NCBI GenBank assembly: GCA_963978905.1
Contig: OZ022256.1
Span: 52,128,001 to 52,192,000, forward strand
Reading direction: 5' to 3'
Origin: Trichostrongylus colubriformis
Lineage: Eukaryota; Nematoda; Chromadorea; Rhabditida; Trichostrongylidae
DNA: 64,000 nt
Shown here piece after piece: positions 1 to 17,825 of the stretch. The notes under the pieces were generated by a model. That model did not search any database, was not told the DNA's origin, and saw only the letters and a program-made list of their open reading frames with translations. Position 1 is the stretch's first letter. Each line of letters opens with the position of its first letter. The position numbers and the translations under genes are program-made.

Positions 1-3000
1 GCATCGCGGAGCTCCTGCTCTTAGGCCTAAGCAAAATTTCCTCCAACCGTTTTGGTGCATGCGCGCTACAGTATACGATACCCCTTTCCTCATATTGACC
101 AAAAACTATCAAGGAAAAAAGCTTAGGGTCAAGTGTCCTGAGGTTGAACACGGTGTCCGCTTCATAGTGTTGCTCATCGTTGGCCCTTAGCTGACCGTAT
201 CCAAACCTGAAATAAAATGCCATCAGGGAGCGGCTTCATCCAACACTCTTCCCTACGTCGATGTTTTGGGCGACATCCACACTCAGCGACACGATGGCGA
301 TTGCTCCGCGACCAATATGCTAGCACTCATGAACACGCTGCGCGCGAATGCAGCCTTCGCCTTCCCTCCATAAGATATTCTGTGAGAAGGACTGAGAGAG
401 CGAAAAACACGGGGCTCCAATCGATGATGGAACTTTTCGTTGCTCAAAGGTGGTGGTGATTAACGCGATCACAAGTGCCACAAGTCCGCAGTCAATATGC
501 TAGCATGTTTAAGTAGCGAGTTCGTATTGTTGGGACAGAAAATCGTAACGCAGCATGCGAGCTAAGGGGCACGTAGCTGTCTCCTAAGGTGACTACTCTG
601 TCCTACCTCCCTCAGACACCTCTAGCTTGTAGAGATCACGTTGCACGTCGCGTTCCGATTCCCTGTCTTAATAGCATGCACTCCTGCGTTGCGGCAAGCG
701 CGACGCGTCGCTGAGTACGTGGGCGGCCTATGCTCTTACCCGTAACCCTGTCCATTCCTCTTTTCACTCACCGTTTTCTATGTGTCGATTTAGACCGTGT
801 TCCATGCCAGTTGTGCAGTCCAGTGCACTTAAATTAAATATATTTTTTTCTGAATTTATATAACTGTTGTGCCTATTATCGGAATGGCGGGTGGAACACG
901 TGACAGTGACAACAAGTTCGAGAATATTTGAAATAGCAAACGCTCGCTCGATTAAAGAGAGTGAAGAAGAAAATTCGATGAAATTATCAAAAGTCGAACT
1001 GCACGATGGAAGTGCAATGTCATGAACGTAGCTATAATGAAGTTTGAGACGAGGAAGCACCCACAAATGTTCACTGAACTTACCACAGGACTCCCTACAG
1101 ACTGTACAAGTGAAAATAGCAGATTCCTCACGTAATCCTTTTCACGTTGATGAAACAACCCCAAACAGAGAGAGAAGAAACCCAGTAACCCCTTTCCTCA
1201 ACAATACCCGTTCCATGATTCGCTAGTGGCTTCGAAGTTCAACAGATAAATCTAATATTTCATCGATCATGAAAATTGCAGGTATTGTCAAAATCCAGCT
1301 GTTGAAAACTTGAAAAATGAAAAACAAAAAAAAAGAAGAAGAAAATCTATCGAACAAACCTTCGGGAAAAAAACAAATTTTCGCGCCCGCTGTCGGTATT
1401 CCGATGGCATGGGCCACCGCCGTCTTCGATTGAATGATCGGAGGTCACATAACCACCAAAATGAGATCCACGGCGGCTTTTGTGGCCTTCTCTAGTAAGC
1501 GGGAGATAGCCCTTTTTCTATTTGCTCAGCGGAACTCTCAACTCTGCTTGTCCACCTCACTTGTCCCGAAGAATCAGCTAGAAAACTGAAGAAAAATGAG
1601 AAATCCTTCGGTGGGTGGGTCACATTGTATTGGTGCTATCAACTTCCTCGATATCTGCATTTCGCTATGGCTTGAGAATCACATTTGAGCGCAACACGAC
1701 AGACAAGACGTCGTCGCTGTCAGAAGCTCACTTAAAACGCTACTGAGCTCCTGATTCACATCTCCTTTATTATCGGACACACCGCAAGAAGTTGATTATT
1801 TGGGAATTGTTCCATCAACGCGAAAAATAAATGATTATCCTGAGCTTCGCTATTTCCAACTTCTACAGCAGTTACTCAGTGTTACTGTGTATTCGACTAA
1901 AGTACGCATTCAATCTTTTGGTTCGAGATCATGCGCATGGCGTAATCCACAGGATTCCAGAGGTAGGCTCAGGTCTGCTCGTCAACACAGAGGTGTCTCC
2001 TTTAGCGTTATCCCAGCTTCCTCTTGCTCCTTGATGGCGCTTCCTTGGGAACTTAATTTCCGCCACTTTTCTTCATCGAGAAACTGTAAGAAACCGTTGG
2101 TGTCGGCGATAGAATGCTCTATAGATGTTGGCGTGTGCAACTGGGATGTGCATCGTGGAAGAGTGTGCCTATGATAATCGGATGTGGCTTTCAGTATCGA
2201 GAGATACTCTCTCAGATGATAGATGCAGGGATCTGGAAACGATAAGCGCCGAGTTCTGGTATACCAGAACACATGGCGCATTCCAGAGGATTTCAGAGGT
2301 CGAGGTTACGCTTGCTGTCAGCACAATAAGTGTCTACCCTTTCCAAAAGATCGAGATTCAGCATCTATAGGGCCGCAGATTGTTCTAAGGTGGAAATTTC
2401 GAACCCAAAGAAGCGCCTCAGTCGTAGGAAGCCGAATCGAATCAACGAGAGTGGTACAGTAAAAACCTTCTAGGCTACCGAAAAAGAAAACTCTCCCATC
2501 CACTCACCACTCCCCGCGCTGCACGAGAACAGCTCCGAACATAGTAGGAGTACCAAAGTATTGTCACTGGTAGTGTTACTGACTGTGTGATTCCTGCGTT
2601 ACTCCTTCTGAACAGCAATAGCAGAATTGTGCTGCATGATTAGTACTGGAATCAGCGCCAAGCCTGACGTTGAGGAAGTTTATGAGAAATATGACCTTCC
2701 CCCCAGAATGAGGGTCTCATGTACCACACCCCCCCCCCCCTAAAATTTGATAAAAAAATGCGACTCTACCCCGTCTCCTGTTCGACGACTTTCCCGAGGT
2801 CGTCAATCGATAGCCATACCACTGCCACCCAATACAAGGTGTGATTATCGATTGTCGACCTGTTCAGAGACCACCTCATCGCTCATCTATTCAAGATTTT
2901 CCTCCTAAGAGGCTGGGTCGTAGAGGGATAACTGATGAAATTTTTGAACATACACCCCTTCCACCCTTAGGTACGATTTCCCATTGCATGCAAGTCCCCC

Positions 3001-3886
3001 TTCCAGCAATCCTCGACGGAGCCCGAATGGGACCACTTTTCAAGACTGAAAGTCACACTCCCGGGAGCCCTTTGTGCATTTATGATAATTACCCATGGTT
3101 TGGTATCAATTCTCGTCGCTTTTCCTGATCAGAAGATTTGAATGAAGTTTGTAAATCTAGATTTGTCATCAAAAGTTGCAGAAAATGTAAATCTCACATT
3201 AGAGACAACCGTAAAAACCAAATGATCTTCGTAAAAAAAAGAAAAGAGTGGACCATGAAGCGCATTGTGGAATGACTTTTCTCGGACAATCATGCTTTGG
3301 AGGTAAAGTTTAGAAAAAACAGGCGAAGGTCGCTCAGTGGTAAGTATTTTTTGCGAGGGAGAAATCGAAAGCTTATAAGTTAGTGAGCGCGGTAAGTCAA
3401 CTGGTAAGCTTGACTACCTACAATGTGAGCGGCCTAGGACCTCTCACCCTTCTATTGGTCCAGGTGCCGTACAGGACTTCCCCAAATTACTAAGATACAG
3501 AAAACAACACATGTATGAGCTTTTGTTTTAGTCACCAACTCATCTGTCCCAAATTATGCGGCTAAAATGCATGGTACAACCCAAAGAAAGTAACAAATCA
3601 CATAGGCGGATTCCATTGAATAACAGTATACCTTCCGATGACAAGTAATGCCATAGGACATCAGAAAGACATTTGCGACGTTTTGGAAGCCATCATGTGC
3701 TCTTTCGGTAAACAAACAACAGTGCCTCAAAACTTTATAGTCATCACATCACATCAGATCAAGATCAATTGCTGTACTAGTGAGAATCGGAAACATCCAC
3801 ATAGCAAAACCTTAGTTTGGGTTTTGCTGTTTCTGAACATTACGAGTGTCTATTTACACTTCTGTACAAACATTCAGTAATCATCA
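1..3886. other. No recognisable gene
   Basis: I found no exon chain with consistent splice phase in this stretch. It contains a run of 12 C at 2729-2740 and a weak tRNA-like stretch near 3385-3475, possibly an old SINE. The open frames (for example 1800-2174 plus, 2841-3128 plus) resemble no protein family I know and overlap frames on the other strand. They look like chance frames in moderately AT-rich DNA. Confidence 0.5.
2729..2740. repeat. Poly-C tract (12)
   Basis: This is a homopolymer of 12 C (G on the minus strand), one of four such tracts in the window. The others are at 25023-25045, 40226-40239 and 46579-46594. Confidence 0.9.
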
Positions 3887-5726
3887 TCATCGTCGTCTCT
3901 GTTGGCAGACGTCATCGAAATTCACAGTCACAATCTGTAAACCGAAAACGTTGTATATGAGCAATACCATTCATTATTGAAATAACGCTTCCAAAAATCT
4001 ACAAAAAGCACCGCATTGGATCACAACAACCGAGCGACGACAAGACACCGCCTTTTGTCTTTTTCTTCCATGGTTGCCACCCTGCCCTTATGTTTACCTC
4101 TTACGATCATTACCGTGACTTCAACCGCGGTAAAACGGTCTCTAAGGACGATTGACGGATTCCTAACGACAAGGTAAAATCGTTTAAAAACGAATCGAAG
4201 TCCAAGCTACTACTTCGACATATAAAACAATTGAGAAATATATCCTACCATAATGCATCTTTCCTTGAGAACCTTCTAATGAAATATCCTTCCGTGATGC
4301 TACTCTACTACCCGCATCTTCTCTTTGGAATATTTCCCTTTCTTGAAATTCTCATCAATAAACCGTACTAGCAAATCAGAGCGAACCCATAATTCCTCTT
4401 TCTGAAACAAGAACGAGATCAGCAAAAAAACTCAGCTCAAAAAAAGTTGAAAAAACGCGAAAAATAGAAAAGGGGCAATGAGAAAATAGAACGAAAAATA
4501 TAAGCCAAGACTAACGCTCTAATTCCCTACATGGTTATCCTTATCGTGACTATGATCTTTTTCCCGGTACTTGTCCCTAGAGCGTTCTTCGCGATACTTT
4601 CGATCATCTCCTCTCCCACTGTCACGAACAGCTTCATTATTTCGTCTCTCGATTTTATCTCGTTCTCTGTCATAATCATCCTTATCTGAATAAAACCTTC
4701 AGAGCCAGAAGTCAGATAGATGATCAACGATCCTTCAAACAACTTACTTATACATTTGCTGTCACGGACGACAGCAAATGTATAAGTAAGTTGTTTGAAG
4801 GACCGGTGATCATCTATCTTTCGGCACTTGCTGGATTGCGAACAAACTCACCTGAAAATAAAACGTTGATTCCAAAAGCCAAAAATGGAACTATCTCGCA
4901 AGTCATGCAGCAGCAATTCCATTTTTTCGTCTGATCTGTTCAGAATGCGGCAAAAGGATAAAAACTTCCACTAACGCAACACCACGCACCCGTTAAAGAC
5001 ACCAAGAGAAGTTATTTTAGACCTTATGGAATATGAAGGTCGAGGGGCCAAGTAATGCTAGGTACACAGGAAAAACTGAATGAAACAGAAAAAACGCGAA
5101 AATGAAGGTCAAATATCCTCTCTCCCTCCGTTCTTATCACATCGTCTACATCACTATCCGCTAAGGGGTACACAAGGGCTATACAAGCCAAGGAACCTTG
5201 CCTAGTCATCGCAGCTTTACGACCACTAAAGCGTTGCAATTCAGAGTGAAGCGCAACGAGATCGCGATAAAGACCTCGAGGGCGTGCTTTTCAACGCGGG
5301 TTGCCTCAGATGATTCCCTCTGAGCTCGAATACCCGTCAGCTTTTCTTCATTGCCCCTCCCGCCCCTCCCTTCCGGACCTTTAGAGCTGAAAATCTCTGT
5401 CCACATCTAGCCAATGAATTATTTAGTTGACGAAGAAACTACCTTCACTTGTCCCCGACAGCTAATCTCACGAAAAGGCAGTTATTGTCATCATCTCTGG
5501 ACTCGACCTGAAATGCGAGTCCTTTCTGAACAACTACAAACAATAATGGATGATTCAAAGTGAGCATAGGAGATCTTCAGACGCACCCTCGGTCCACGTT
5601 CGGACCACTCTCATAGAATCCTCCGTTGACGACCGCCACCTCCCGATGAGGTCTCACTAAGTCGAAGTTCATGAGTGGTTGCCTTCCAGGTGAAGACGGG
5701 ACACGATTAAGTTGAGGACGATTGCC
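3887..5726 (-). CDS. GPKOW: GPKOW-like spliceosomal protein, partial (KOW1, RD/RE linker, KOW2)
   Basis: G-patch/KOW proteins of the GPKOW/MOS2/Spp2 group bind RNA and act with the DEAH helicase of the spliceosome in the nucleus. Exons read on the minus strand are 5726-5598, 5507-5449, 4685-4531, 4401 to about 4312 or 4304, 4275-4249, 4162 to about 4042, and 3934-3887 with stop TGA. The first two join in phase and hold KOW1: REVAVVNGGFYESG, then NNCLFVRLAVGD, matching the human VRLAVG block. Exon 4685-4531 encodes an RD/RE-rich linker (KYREERSRDKYREKDHSH). The next starts KEELWVRSDLLVRFIDENF, like the human RDLRVRFVDN start of the second half. VTVMIVRGKHKGRVATM is KOW2, and IVTVNFDDVCQQ matches the conserved C-terminal VVELHYDAICQY. 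The G-patch exon(s) were not found, and the link between 5449 and 4685 is unresolved. That interval contains a repeat and a hairpin. Homology is strong but exact borders of three exons are uncertain. Confidence 0.83.
4715..4817. repeat. Near-perfect hairpin in a GPKOW intron
   Basis: Arms of about 49 bp (4715-4763 and 4770-4817) are separated by a 6-nt loop. The inner 30 bp of each arm pairs perfectly around the core GACAGCAAATGTATAAGTAA. It ends only about 30 bp from the acceptor of the RD/RE exon. Confidence 0.85.
5030..5400. repeat. Interspersed repeat family K, copy 1
   Basis: This stretch shares with other copies a left part of the form ATATGAAGGTCGAGG...GAAACAGAAAAAACGCGAAAA. It shares a right part holding GATCGCGATAAAGACCTCGAG and GCTTTTCAACGCGGGTTGCC. 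Other copies are near 19860, 21770, 24670, 26915, 34755, 44225 and, inverted, 54430. No terminal inverted repeat was seen, so its class is unknown. Confidence 0.7.
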
Positions 5727-8700
5727 CTGGAGGAGACAGGCGTTCTCAATCACTTAAACCGAACCAGAGGAAATTGCTCAAACTAAAGTACGTATGATCT
5801 CTAGTCGCACCTCCTAGTGAGGCGAGAAATCCTACTTGAGACATCGTATCGTTTAGAGGAATATTCGCTTTCTCCGAGTTGGCCCTTTTTGAACTCGACA
5901 CTGCATTTACAAAAAATGTTTTCCCAGTTCTATTCCCCTTCGTTACTATAATAACGTCATTAGAAGATTCGAACTCCTATTACAAGTTCCTTCTCATCTG
6001 GACTCACTCCGATTCACGGGGCAATTACTTTATTGATGCAGATCGCTCACCTGGCACGAATGCAATGCCGACAACGATCCCAGCTCTTCAGAAATCCGCG
6101 ATCGATACGATCACATGCGCTCAGCTGATCTGTCCACTGCTCGTTCGAGCTCGCAAGGCACTTTCCCCAAAAATGATCCTGGCGAGAGAGACTGGATGAA
6201 ATCATCCGATCCTAATCCGCACAGTTTGTGGAATTTCTACGGTGGGGAGGGGGTAGAGGGTCGTAAGAAGCGTATTCTTCGAGACACGTTCCTTGTCCCT
6301 GAGTCAGCAATGCCTACGGTAGCTTCTTCTCACATCACTTTCGTTGGAGTCACCACATCTTTGTAATCCTTGCGGGTGACCGAAGTTCTACCTTTACTCT
6401 CACTGCACCGAAATTCAAATAGCGAAGCCGCTGTCGTGCTTTTCTAGCGGATATAGAGGACGTCACAGAGCTCTTGTGGAGCAGCATCATCAGGCAACAG
6501 CCGGTTTTGGCAAGTGGGACTGCGAACAGATTGGCTGTGGCGGTGTTTCTGAGTATGGTCACCAGAGCTCCCAAGATCACTTCAGAATTCTTCATTATGG
6601 CGCTAAGGAGATCCGCATAGTCCGCGAGGGAGCATGTCCCGCCTTTTTCCCGTCAAGGCTCATTTTATCCTGCTCGAAGCGTTGTCGATATGGAGTGTTC
6701 CGTAAATTAGTGGCAAAATCGAATCTGTAGGAGGAGACCACGTCGTTGACGGCTACTGATTGGACTGCTCCTATGGTAAGTGTAGGTGGATGGTTCCAAG
6801 TCGACGCTGTTCTTCGAAGATTTGTGCGAAAAAGATGCCGAAGAAGTTCGCATATTATAAGGTAAAGGCATCGCCTGTTGCTTTTAAGTGTTTGCTGTTC
6901 TTATTGTTTGTTGGTGTCCTCAGTTGTTCTCGAATATTTCTGATTTCTCGATTCCGAGATATTTGCAAGAGCTACTACATCCTCTAACCCTGAGGCTAAA
7001 GCGCCAGCCGAAGCGTTGAGGCGTTGGGAGGGGTAATTCTACTGTCACTTGGTCAGTGGAATTCTAAAGACCACAGTTGTTATCGCACGAGAAGAACACG
7101 AAAAAGGAAGGAATGAAAAGAAAATGGCAAACAAAAATGACAGACAGAAAAGAATTCAATCACCAAGCCTATCGAAGAAGGAAGGGGGGATTTCCGCGCC
7201 TGTTCCGATGGCCACGGAAATTGCCCGTCTTTGGATTACCGGAGTGAGATCCAGGACAACAATTTGTGGTATCACTAGTAAGCATGAGACAACCGGTTCT
7301 GGTTTACACAACGGACTTCACAAATCTACCGCTCACCTCACAAGTGTGCGAGGTTCATCTTGAAGATTGAATGATTGGGGAAAACGCTGCTGTGGGTGGG
7401 TCGTGTTTGCACAATCAGTCAATTTCTTTGTTACCTGCATTTCGTCATAAGCTCACATATAAATTCGAACACCACTCCAAAGCCCGCGGGATCAGTAGCT
7501 CACCAAGAAGGTTATTGAGCTCCTGGCTAAAAACTCCTGTTAATTTATGGTCATTACAATGCACGTGAAAAAATTTCGCGATCAACTTGCTGTTTTTCGC
7601 ATCGACAGGCAGTGCCAAAGAAAGTAATTTCGTGCTCAAAGTTAAGATCAGACCTCACTCTCCAACTACACTCCGTAACAGCCTTCTGCACGAGCAGGAA
7701 CGGGAGCTTGTTCCGAGTGAACAAGATGTGTCACGTCAACCGGGCAAAATCTGAAACTACGTCGCCCTCGTTCACAACCTTGCAAAGGTTCGTTCCTCTG
7801 GATACCTGATGATCCATACTGGGTGGTGCTCTTGAAAATTCGGTTCGTTTCGGGTTCTCAGCACCCCTCGTTTCCAAGAACCAGAACGTGCCGTTACCAC
7901 TGAAACCCCTCCGGAGGCAGGTTTGAGGCATGAAAAATGATACTTCGGATCATAGCAGCGTTGTCCGAGCAGCAAGGGCTCTGTGACTTCCATGAACCGA
8001 ATGGCCAATCCTTGGGAAGCTTCCATAAAAGACCTACCACGAAACCTGGCTCCACTGTTTCAAGCGGACCTTGATTCCGTAGGTGCCCTGAAGCCCGACT
8101 GCGTCGACTGAAGGCTCTTGATGAAGATGAAAGCAGTGAGTCTCAGATGCTCCTGTTTCTAAAGGAAAATTTCGGGAAGATTACGCCCCAATACTTTTAT
8201 TTCTTTCGTTTCCCTACGTTTTGTATACTTGGCGGATGTGAGCCGTGAGCAAAATTACTTTTTTGGCACCCCCCTGTATACGTCACTCTTATGGTCAGGA
8301 CGACTTCGATACCCATGCAATCTCACGAACCCTCTCAGATGAGAGAGAGGTCTGCATGACGCAAACTGCGCCCCATTGTTTTCTTGAGTGGCATCTATGG
8401 CGCGCTACTGGAGCAATCATAACATCATTTTGACACAAGGAATTTCTCGTCAACGTAACAAGTACCATTATCTATAACGTGTTTATTAACATTATTTGTG
8501 CGTCCTACTGGTCGATCTCAAACAGCTGCTTTATGAAAGAATCCATTCAACATCCCATCAAAAACTGCAGTTATCACAAAAATGTCCAGATTGTATGGTG
8601 CAGTACATTATGCATAATGATCTTGGAATTTAGACGATAAGCAAACCTAAAAATCGATAGTGGATAGGAGCTTATTCAGATGAAACGAGCAGCAAGCATC

Positions 8701-9125
8701 CAACGACTAGGCATAAAGACTGACAGCTTTTCCTATTTCAGTTTGTGAAACCCAACCAACTACCATTATCGACTTGCATCCTTTTCTCCGATAAAAAGTG
8801 AACCATCAAGAAAACCATCTGTACGAAATGCATATTTGGTGAATAAAATTATGTAAACTGGTCTGTTAGTCCACACACTACTAATCACATATCTCCTATA
8901 TCAAAGAACCGGACCAATAACAACTTGAGGACGATTCAAGGTGAAAATTCAGCAAAATAACAAAATAGTGAGGATATTGAGCAAATCTGTATAACAAAAT
9001 CAATAACAATTATATTCCGCATAGGAAGTATAAGAAAACGCAATCTTCCTAAACAATAAAGGCAGGTAATCCAACGTTAAGTACCAGTTATGCATGGGCA
9101 AATTATATCGAAAGGAAAGTTATAG
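5727..9125. other. Intergenic or 5' region of the GPKOW gene; no confident exon
   Basis: The missing N-terminal, G-patch-coding exons of the GPKOW gene should lie here, but no G-patch motif could be read. A possible minus-strand exon at about 5815-5925 (SSSKRANSEKANIPLND) follows a fair acceptor, but its downstream phase is not solved. The longer open frames (5879-6199, 6350-6595, 7772-8026) resemble nothing I recognise. Confidence 0.4.
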
Positions 9126-14595
<5,470 letters not shown>

Positions 14596-16164
14596 TCGAT
14601 GAAAACCCACGCCACAAAGCGGTTAGGTCTGAAAGCAAGCATGAAAGAAAAAAGTATTTTTTAGAAGGATTGCGAAAATCTATATAAAAGAAACACAGAA
14701 AGCTCTGGAGCCCTTTTTGAGAATAATCAACAAAAGCGAGAGACTAATTCTTTCACAGAACACACAAAAGATCGAAGAAAATTTTGATACATTTCGCTTT
14801 TCGTTAGCCTTCACTGCCCAAAATAGCGTGTGCCACTCCCTCCCAGCAGAAACTTGCCAACACTTGAGGTCTAATACTGCTTTTGCATGGTTATTAAAAT
14901 GACCATATCGGTAGCAATAACCATACCAAATATATGGGAAATGCTGAAAGAATAGTGCAAGCTAACCTCGCTTTAACAGAACTTCTCAGGAGGTTTTTAG
15001 CGTAACAAGAACTACGTAAGGAAGTTGATATCACGCAGCTCTCAGATAGAACTAGGTCAGCAGCAAAATTACATATATAACTACTAGCCACTATGTATAT
15101 TCACCTTGAAACCGGAAAAATTAGCAAATTAGCTCTCCGCAAAATAACCACTGGTATTTTTCATGTGGCACTAGTTGACCACACTAAAATGAATCTCGAG
15201 CGCTCCAATAAGAACACTATACTTTAGGAGAACCACTTTTGGATGACTGATAACCGCTCTTTCTCAAAAGTAAATTTCGTACAGTTTTAGAAAAGAAACT
15301 TGGAAAGACTTCAATCCAATGATTCTCAAATAGATCAAGAAGTGTAATAGCTTATCTAAGAGTAAATCCTAATCTCGATGTCGGGTCGCATATCGGAGCT
15401 TTTTCGAAAGGTTTTTTCCAGTGAGATACTGAAAGAACTCGACCGCGGTGTACGATGGCAGTACTGATAGGCTCGTTATATTTCGGTGGGTGGGCACAGT
15501 ATAGCTGGGGAAAAGGGGTAGCAAGGTGGATGAAATACTTCAAAGCAAAATAATCCTCGCGAGGTAGCTCTTCCTCACGTTTTAGGCAGGAGTGGAACCC
15601 GCCCACCCGTTATATAACCCAGGCGATTTATAAAGCGCCAACTACGTCAGATAACAGCGTAAGAATAACAAGAAACCGGCTGAAGCCTTCCTACATTCTT
15701 ACCTACAGATCTCGTTCTGGCTAGAACATCTTTCAAAAAAAACTCCTTTGGATTCAGCTAATTACGAGGTACTGGTGGAATAACGTGCTAGAAGAGACAG
15801 TCATGCGGAAAACATCACATCACACAATGAAACTTCCAGAATATCTCTACGAGAAGACATATGACTGAAGAGTTTACTTGAAAAACTAAAAATAAAATGA
15901 AGAGTCACTTAAAGTAGGAGGCACCAAAATTTCCATTTGAAAACGTAACTTTCGCGCGCGTTGGAAGATTGCGATTGGAGTGCAGCAGCTACACGGGCAG
16001 TGGATAGCTTCACAATATGGTACATTACAATTACATATTTACAAATTTATAATTATTATTTATTATTGCCATTATTACCACTATTCTTTGATCACAGATT
16101 CACAGTATGGATTCCCAGTGTTTTTTTTTGCTTAAATTCAAAGTTCGCTTTGCATTTAGGAGTT
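14596..16164. other. Region upstream of pig-1; promoter expected, no gene seen
   Basis: The pig-1 start codon is at 14595, so the promoter and any 5' untranslated exon must lie here. No other coding exon, repeat family or clear motif was recognised. Confidence 0.4.
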
Positions 16165-16331
16165 ATTTGGGGTGCTGATCACGAATATGACATTCGTTTC
16201 CCCGAATAACCCCCGTGGGCCGAGTTTCAGCGATTTTGGTGAAAACCAGTTGTTGCACCAACAGGTGCAATTGCACCAAATTGGCGCAAACGCCAAAAAC
16301 GGGTGTCATATTCGTGATCAGCACCCCAAAT
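16165..16331. repeat. Foldback element, family E copy 1
   Basis: Arms of about 35 bp (ATTTGGGGTGCTGATCACGA at the left, its complement at the right) flank a centre with short inverted GGTGCAATTGCACC-like motifs. The core ACGAATATGACATTCGTTT is shared with the larger foldback at 59277-59618. Weaker pairing extends about 20 bp beyond each end. Confidence 0.8.
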
Positions 16332-16612
16332 TACTACCTGGACAAAGATTCAGCAAAAATTAATTTTTTTGACCCAACTCGCGGTATCTGGGGTAATGAT
16401 GGTGGAATAGTGCCCATATTTTTGACGGAACTTTTGATAGAGGCTACTTCTACTCAAATCGTTTGAAAACTACTGAAGCCTAATTTGGTGAAAATAATAG
16501 CAGCTTAAGCTGTGATGCATCGTGTTCCACTACACGAATTACGCCTAACAACAAGGCGAAAATTTTGTGGAGGAAATACATATTTCTAGCCCTCTCTCAA
16601 GATATTTGCGTC

Positions 16613-16846
16613 AGGCTGTGTTCACAGCTTTGGAATTTGCGGAATTGCAGAGCTGCGGAATTTGCGGAATTTGCGGAAATGAAGAATTGTGGAAAGCGTC
16701 GATACGTATCTAATGCTTTTCCCCAAATTCCGCAATTCTGCATTTCCACAATTCCGCAAATTCCGCGATTCTCCCAGTCGATGCGTATCCTCATCGTTTT
16801 CCGCAAGTCTGCGATTCCGCGAATTCCAAAACTGTGAACAAAGCCT
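16613..16846. repeat. MITE with AGGCTGTGTTCACAG ends
   Basis: This 234-bp element has imperfect terminal inverted repeats of about 30 bp (AGGCTGTGTTCACAGCTTTG at the left, complement CAAAACTGTGAACAAAGCCT at the right). Its interior is a run of GCGGAATTTGCGGAAT units pairing with AATTCCGCAAATTCCGC. It carries no coding capacity and is probably a non-autonomous DNA transposon. Confidence 0.8.
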
Positions 16847-17564
16847 CACGGTGCTTATCGCCACCTTTCCGTTACAGTGACCCGATTTTTCAAAAACGAA
16901 GCAGATAAAGTCATAACAGAGAGTATCGAGCAGGCTACACGAGTTTATTCCTGATTTTCACTGCTGTATTGGAATTCTTTCATATCCTCCTATTTTGTTT
17001 GCATTTATTACAAATTCCGATTACTTTAGATGAGTGAGAATTAGTACATCACCGATTATTTTTTAATCCCAGGCAGGACCCACTTATAACTACATACACG
17101 AATATATAGGAGTGTAAAATATTTCTCGATGATAAATAGCGCACAGAGCAAGAGAAGGACAACAATAACCGCGATCGTAACTCTGATCTCTCATTCTAAA
17201 GCGGGCTGAATCATCGTCAAATACCCATTCAAACGGCAATAGCCCTAATTGCTAAGAAGGTCAGCACAGTCGGGATGTTCTTTTGCATGAAATAGTAATG
17301 CCCATCAATCAAACCTCATTGTTGTACAGTAAATTCATAAAATTAAAACATTGAGGGTTACCTTGGTAAGCCATCACTGAAGAATTCGATCCAGTAAAAC
17401 CTCTACGAGTCTAGTAATTACACTAATGGATTTCCTGTTTCAGGTGTGTACTTCTGTGTAATTCGGTATCGGTTGCGTTCGAGCTCGTGAGATATGGTCT
17501 ATGTAATGCGGTCATAGAGGAGTTGACAGAAAAAACTGGTTACCATTGACCCCTTTCTGCCATA

Positions 17565-17670
17565 GGCCGCGTTCATGCTTTGCGTAACCGACGCCGCTAC
17601 CGGCGGCGACGGATCAAAACAATGTACGCCGCCGTTGCCGGCGTCGGTCACGCAAAGTATGAACGCGGTC
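17565..17670. mobile_element. MITE family A copy 1 (106 bp)
   Basis: It begins GGCCGCGTTCATGCTTTGCG and ends with the complement CGCAAAGTATGAACGCGGTC. The interior is a GC-rich palindrome around GCCGGCGGCGACGG. One of eight copies. Confidence 0.9.
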
Positions 17671-17825
17671 ACATGTCCAGATGGACATAGAAACTCCTTT
17701 GCTATTATTTTCGATATATTTCACAACACATTCATATTTGCAAATTTATTTCACTTTTTATGTATACTACTAGAAGGACACATTTTAAATATTTATTGTC
17801 ATGTGAATAAATTACAGTATTAAGG

